From the NCBI GenBank assembly GCA_964011275.1, contig CAXGOB010000094.1, positions 1 through 16,660 on the forward strand: a stretch of 16,660 nucleotides of DNA, in the 5' to 3' direction. This DNA comes from UBA7328 sp002471345. Its GTDB lineage: Bacteria > Bacteroidota > Bacteroidia > Chitinophagales > Saprospiraceae. Below the pieces are notes generated by a model. That model saw only the letters and a list, made by a program, of their open reading frames with translations, ran no database searches and was not told the DNA's origin. Numbering within the stretch: position 1 is the first letter of the stretch; every line of letters starts with the position of its first letter. The position numbers and the translations under genes are program-made. This document shows, one piece after another, positions 14,801 to 16,660 of this stretch.

Positions 14801-16660
14801 TTACTTCAGATCAAATCTATCCAGATTCATCACTTTCGTCCATGCAGCTACAAAGTCAGACATGAATTTATCCTTAGAATCTTTACATCCATAAACTTCA
14901 GCTAAAGCTCTCAACTCGGAGTTAGATCCAAAAATCAAATCTGCTCTACTTCCCGTCCATTTTACTTTGTCCGACCTACGATCTCTTCCTTCGAATGTAT
15001 CCTGATCATCAGAAGTCGCGCTCCATTTCACACTTAGATCCAATAGGTTTACAAAGAAGTCATTGGTCAAAGTTTCTGGATTGTTTGTAAAAACTCCATG
15101 ATCTGATCCATCATAATTAGTTCCTAATACTCTTAAGCCTCCTACAAGTACTGTCATTTCCGCAGCTGTCAGAGTAAGCAATTGTGCTCTATCTACTAAT
15201 AATTCTTCAGCTGAAGAGGTAAACTTAGTCCTTTGATAATTTCTAAAACCATCAGCTTGTGGTTCCAATACTCCAAAAGATTCTATATCTGTATTTTCTT
15301 GACTGGCATCTGCTCTTCCGGGAGCAAAAGGTACAGACACAGAGTGCCCCGCTTTTTGAGCAGCTTTCTCAACTCCAACACCACCTGCCAGGACAATCAA
15401 ATCAGCTAGTGAAACCTGACTTCCTGAGCTGTTAAAATCATTCTGAATGCTTCTTAAAGCATCTAAAACCTTAGAGAGTTGTGCTGGATTATTTACTTTC
15501 CAATTCTTCTGAGGAGAAAGCGCAATACGTCCTCCATTTGCTCCACCTCTCTTATCTGAACCTCTGAATGTGGATGCAGAAGCCCAAGCAGTTGATACTA
15601 ATTGTGAGACTGACAAGTCAGTATCCGAAATTTTGGATTTAAGAATTGCAATATCATCGTCATTGATTATTTCATGGCTTACTTCTGGAATAGGGTCTTG
15701 CCAAATCAATTCTTCCTGAGGTACATCGGTACCTAGATAAAGAGATTTAGGTCCCATGTCTCTATGTGTCAATTTGTACCAAGCCCTTGCGAATGCATCA
15801 GCAAATGCATCAGGATTTTCATGAAACGACTTTGATATTTTATTGTAAGCTGGATCTTCTCTTAATGAAAGATCAGTAGTCAACATTATTGGTGTATGAC
15901 TTTTAGTTGGATCATGTGCATCCGGCACAGTTCCACTTCCCGCATCACCTTTTGGCTTCCACTGTTGTGCTCCTGCAGGACTCTTTGTAAGTTCCCACTC
16001 ATACCCATATAAATTGTCAAAAAAGTTATTGCTCCATTTAGTTGGTGTAGTCGTCCATGTTCCTTCTAGTCCACTTGTAATGGCATGAGGTCCAGCTCCT
16101 GATTCAAAGGTGTTTTTCCAGCCCATACTCATCTCCTCTATTCCTGCAGCTGCAGGTTCTTTTCCTACATATTTGTCAGGATCAGCAGCGCCATGTGTCT
16201 TTCCGAACGTATGACCACCAGCTATAAGAGCTACGGTCTCCTCGTCATTCATGGCCATACGAGCAAATGTCTCTCTGATATCTTTAGCAGCAGCAATAGG
16301 ATCAGGATTACCATTTGGTCCTTCTGGATTCACATAGATTAGTCCCATCTGTACAGCTCCTAAAGGATTCTCTAGGTATCTATCTCCAGAATATCTTTTA
16401 TCACCTAACCATTCACTCTCAGATCCCCAGTAAATATCTTCTTCTGGTTGCCATATGTCCGTTCTGCCACCACCAAATCCAAAAGTTTCAAAGCCCATGG
16501 ATTCTAAAGCTACATTTCCGGTAAGAATCATAAGATCTGCCCATGAGATCTTTTTTCCATATTTTTGCTTGATAGGCCACAAGAGCAGTCTTGCTTTATC
16601 CAAGTTGCCGTTATCTGGCCAACTATTCAAAGGAGCAAACCTTTGACTTCCTGAGCCTCC
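14801..16660 (-). CDS. katG: Catalase-peroxidase KatG, N-terminus outside the window
   Basis: The minus-strand frame is open from the right edge, starting inside the conserved GSGSQRFAPLNSWPDN block, to the TAA at 14801. The TTG at 16630 is an internal Leu codon, not a start. About 619 of the usual roughly 730-740 residues are present. The N-terminal peroxidase domain shows the Tyr (codon 16334-16336, in LIYVNPEGPNG) and Met (16256-16258, in FARMAMNDEE) that crosslink to a Trp in this family. The proximal haem ligand His is at 16211-16213 (GGHTFGKTHG). The degenerate, haem-free C-terminal domain follows to DRFDLK. The distal Arg-Trp-His lie off the window. KatG decomposes hydrogen peroxide in the cytoplasm by catalase and peroxidase activity. 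A strong hairpin follows. No frameshift is present. Confidence 0.98.
   Translation of the reverse strand, partial: GGSGSQRFAPLNSWPDNGNLDKARLLLWPIKQKYGKKISWADLMILTGNVALESMGFETFGFGGGRTDIWQPEEDIYWGSESEWLGDKRYSGDRYLENPLGAVQMGLIYVNPEGPNGNPDPIAAAKDIRETFARMAMNDEETVALIAGGHTFGKTHGAADPDKYVGKEPAAAGIEEMSMGWKNTFESGAGPHAITSGLEGTWTTTPTKWSNNFFDNLYGYEWELTKSPAGAQQWKPKGDAGSGTVPDAHDPTKSHTPIMLTTDLSLREDPAYNKISKSFHENPDAFADAFARAWYKLTHRDMGPKSLYLGTDVPQEELIWQDPIPEVSHEIINDDDIAILKSKISDTDLSVSQLVSTAWASASTFRGSDKRGGANGGRIALSPQKNWKVNNPAQLSKVLDALRSIQNDFNSSGSQVSLADLIVLAGGVGVEKAAQKAGHSVSVPFAPGRADASQENTDIESFGVLEPQADGFRNYQRTKFTSSAEELLVDRAQLLTLTAAEMTVLVGGLRVLGTNYDGSDHGVFTNNPETLTNDFFVNLLDLSVKWSATSDDQDTFEGRDRRSDKVKWTGSRADLIFGSNSELRALAEVYGCKDSKDKFMSDFVAAWTKVMNLDRFDLK

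Noticed and set aside
16628..16630. TTG start for KatG
   Set aside because: The codon is an internal Leu in the conserved RFAPLNSWPDN block and the frame is open to the window edge, so the gene is cut, not short.

Overview
The window is an AT-rich stretch that reads as a chromosomal region of a free-living, probably aquatic, member of the Bacteroidota (Cytophagales-like). The pointers are the protein styles: a Tat-exported NAD-dependent epimerase, a TlpA-like lipoprotein with a WCPN motif, a very long BNR/VPS10-type secreted protein and an S9 peptidase with a PD40 propeller. Shine-Dalgarno sequences are nearly absent. I see no phage, transposon, CRISPR or RNA gene. This looks like a housekeeping/accessory mosaic rather than an island.

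Layout. Left end, minus strand: an S9-family peptidase cut by the window edge (1-824), preceded 60 bp upstream by a di-haem cytochrome c peroxidase lipoprotein (885-2105). After a 396-bp divergent gap come plus-strand genes: a Tat-signal NAD-dependent epimerase that is out of frame with its own signal peptide (2502-3663), an orphan two-helix protein (3686-4150) and a secreted PHB-depolymerase-like esterase (4267-5205). Convergent to it is a TlpA/redoxin-like lipoprotein gene (5223-6424), also frameshifted. A plus-strand run follows: secreted GH33-type sialidase (6555-7670), a possible terminator, then a tight set of a four-helix membrane protein, a PLP aminotransferase and a VanZ-like protein (7763-10057). 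Convergent to these is a 1090-aa secreted BNR/VPS10-repeat protein (10093-13365). The right end carries a small signal-peptide ORF with a frameshift (13441-13658), the 23S rRNA methyltransferase RlmF (13779-14717) and most of catalase-peroxidase KatG (14801-16660, N-terminus off the window).

Working together: two peroxide-removing enzymes are present, the periplasmic di-haem peroxidase and cytoplasmic KatG, but they lie at opposite ends and do not form one system. Many products are exported (S9 peptidase, peroxidase, esterase, sialidase, BNR protein), which fits a polymer-degrading heterotroph. The only convincing operon is 7763-10057.

The most notable feature is three disrupted reading frames. 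Two (5223-6424, 13441-13658) are each repaired by one added base. The third (2502-3663) is repaired by two added bases or one removed base. At 13441 the break coincides with a T8 slippery run followed, 9 nt later, by a perfect 9-bp hairpin. That is the layout of a programmed -1 frameshift signal, although a sequencing deletion or gene decay explains it equally well.
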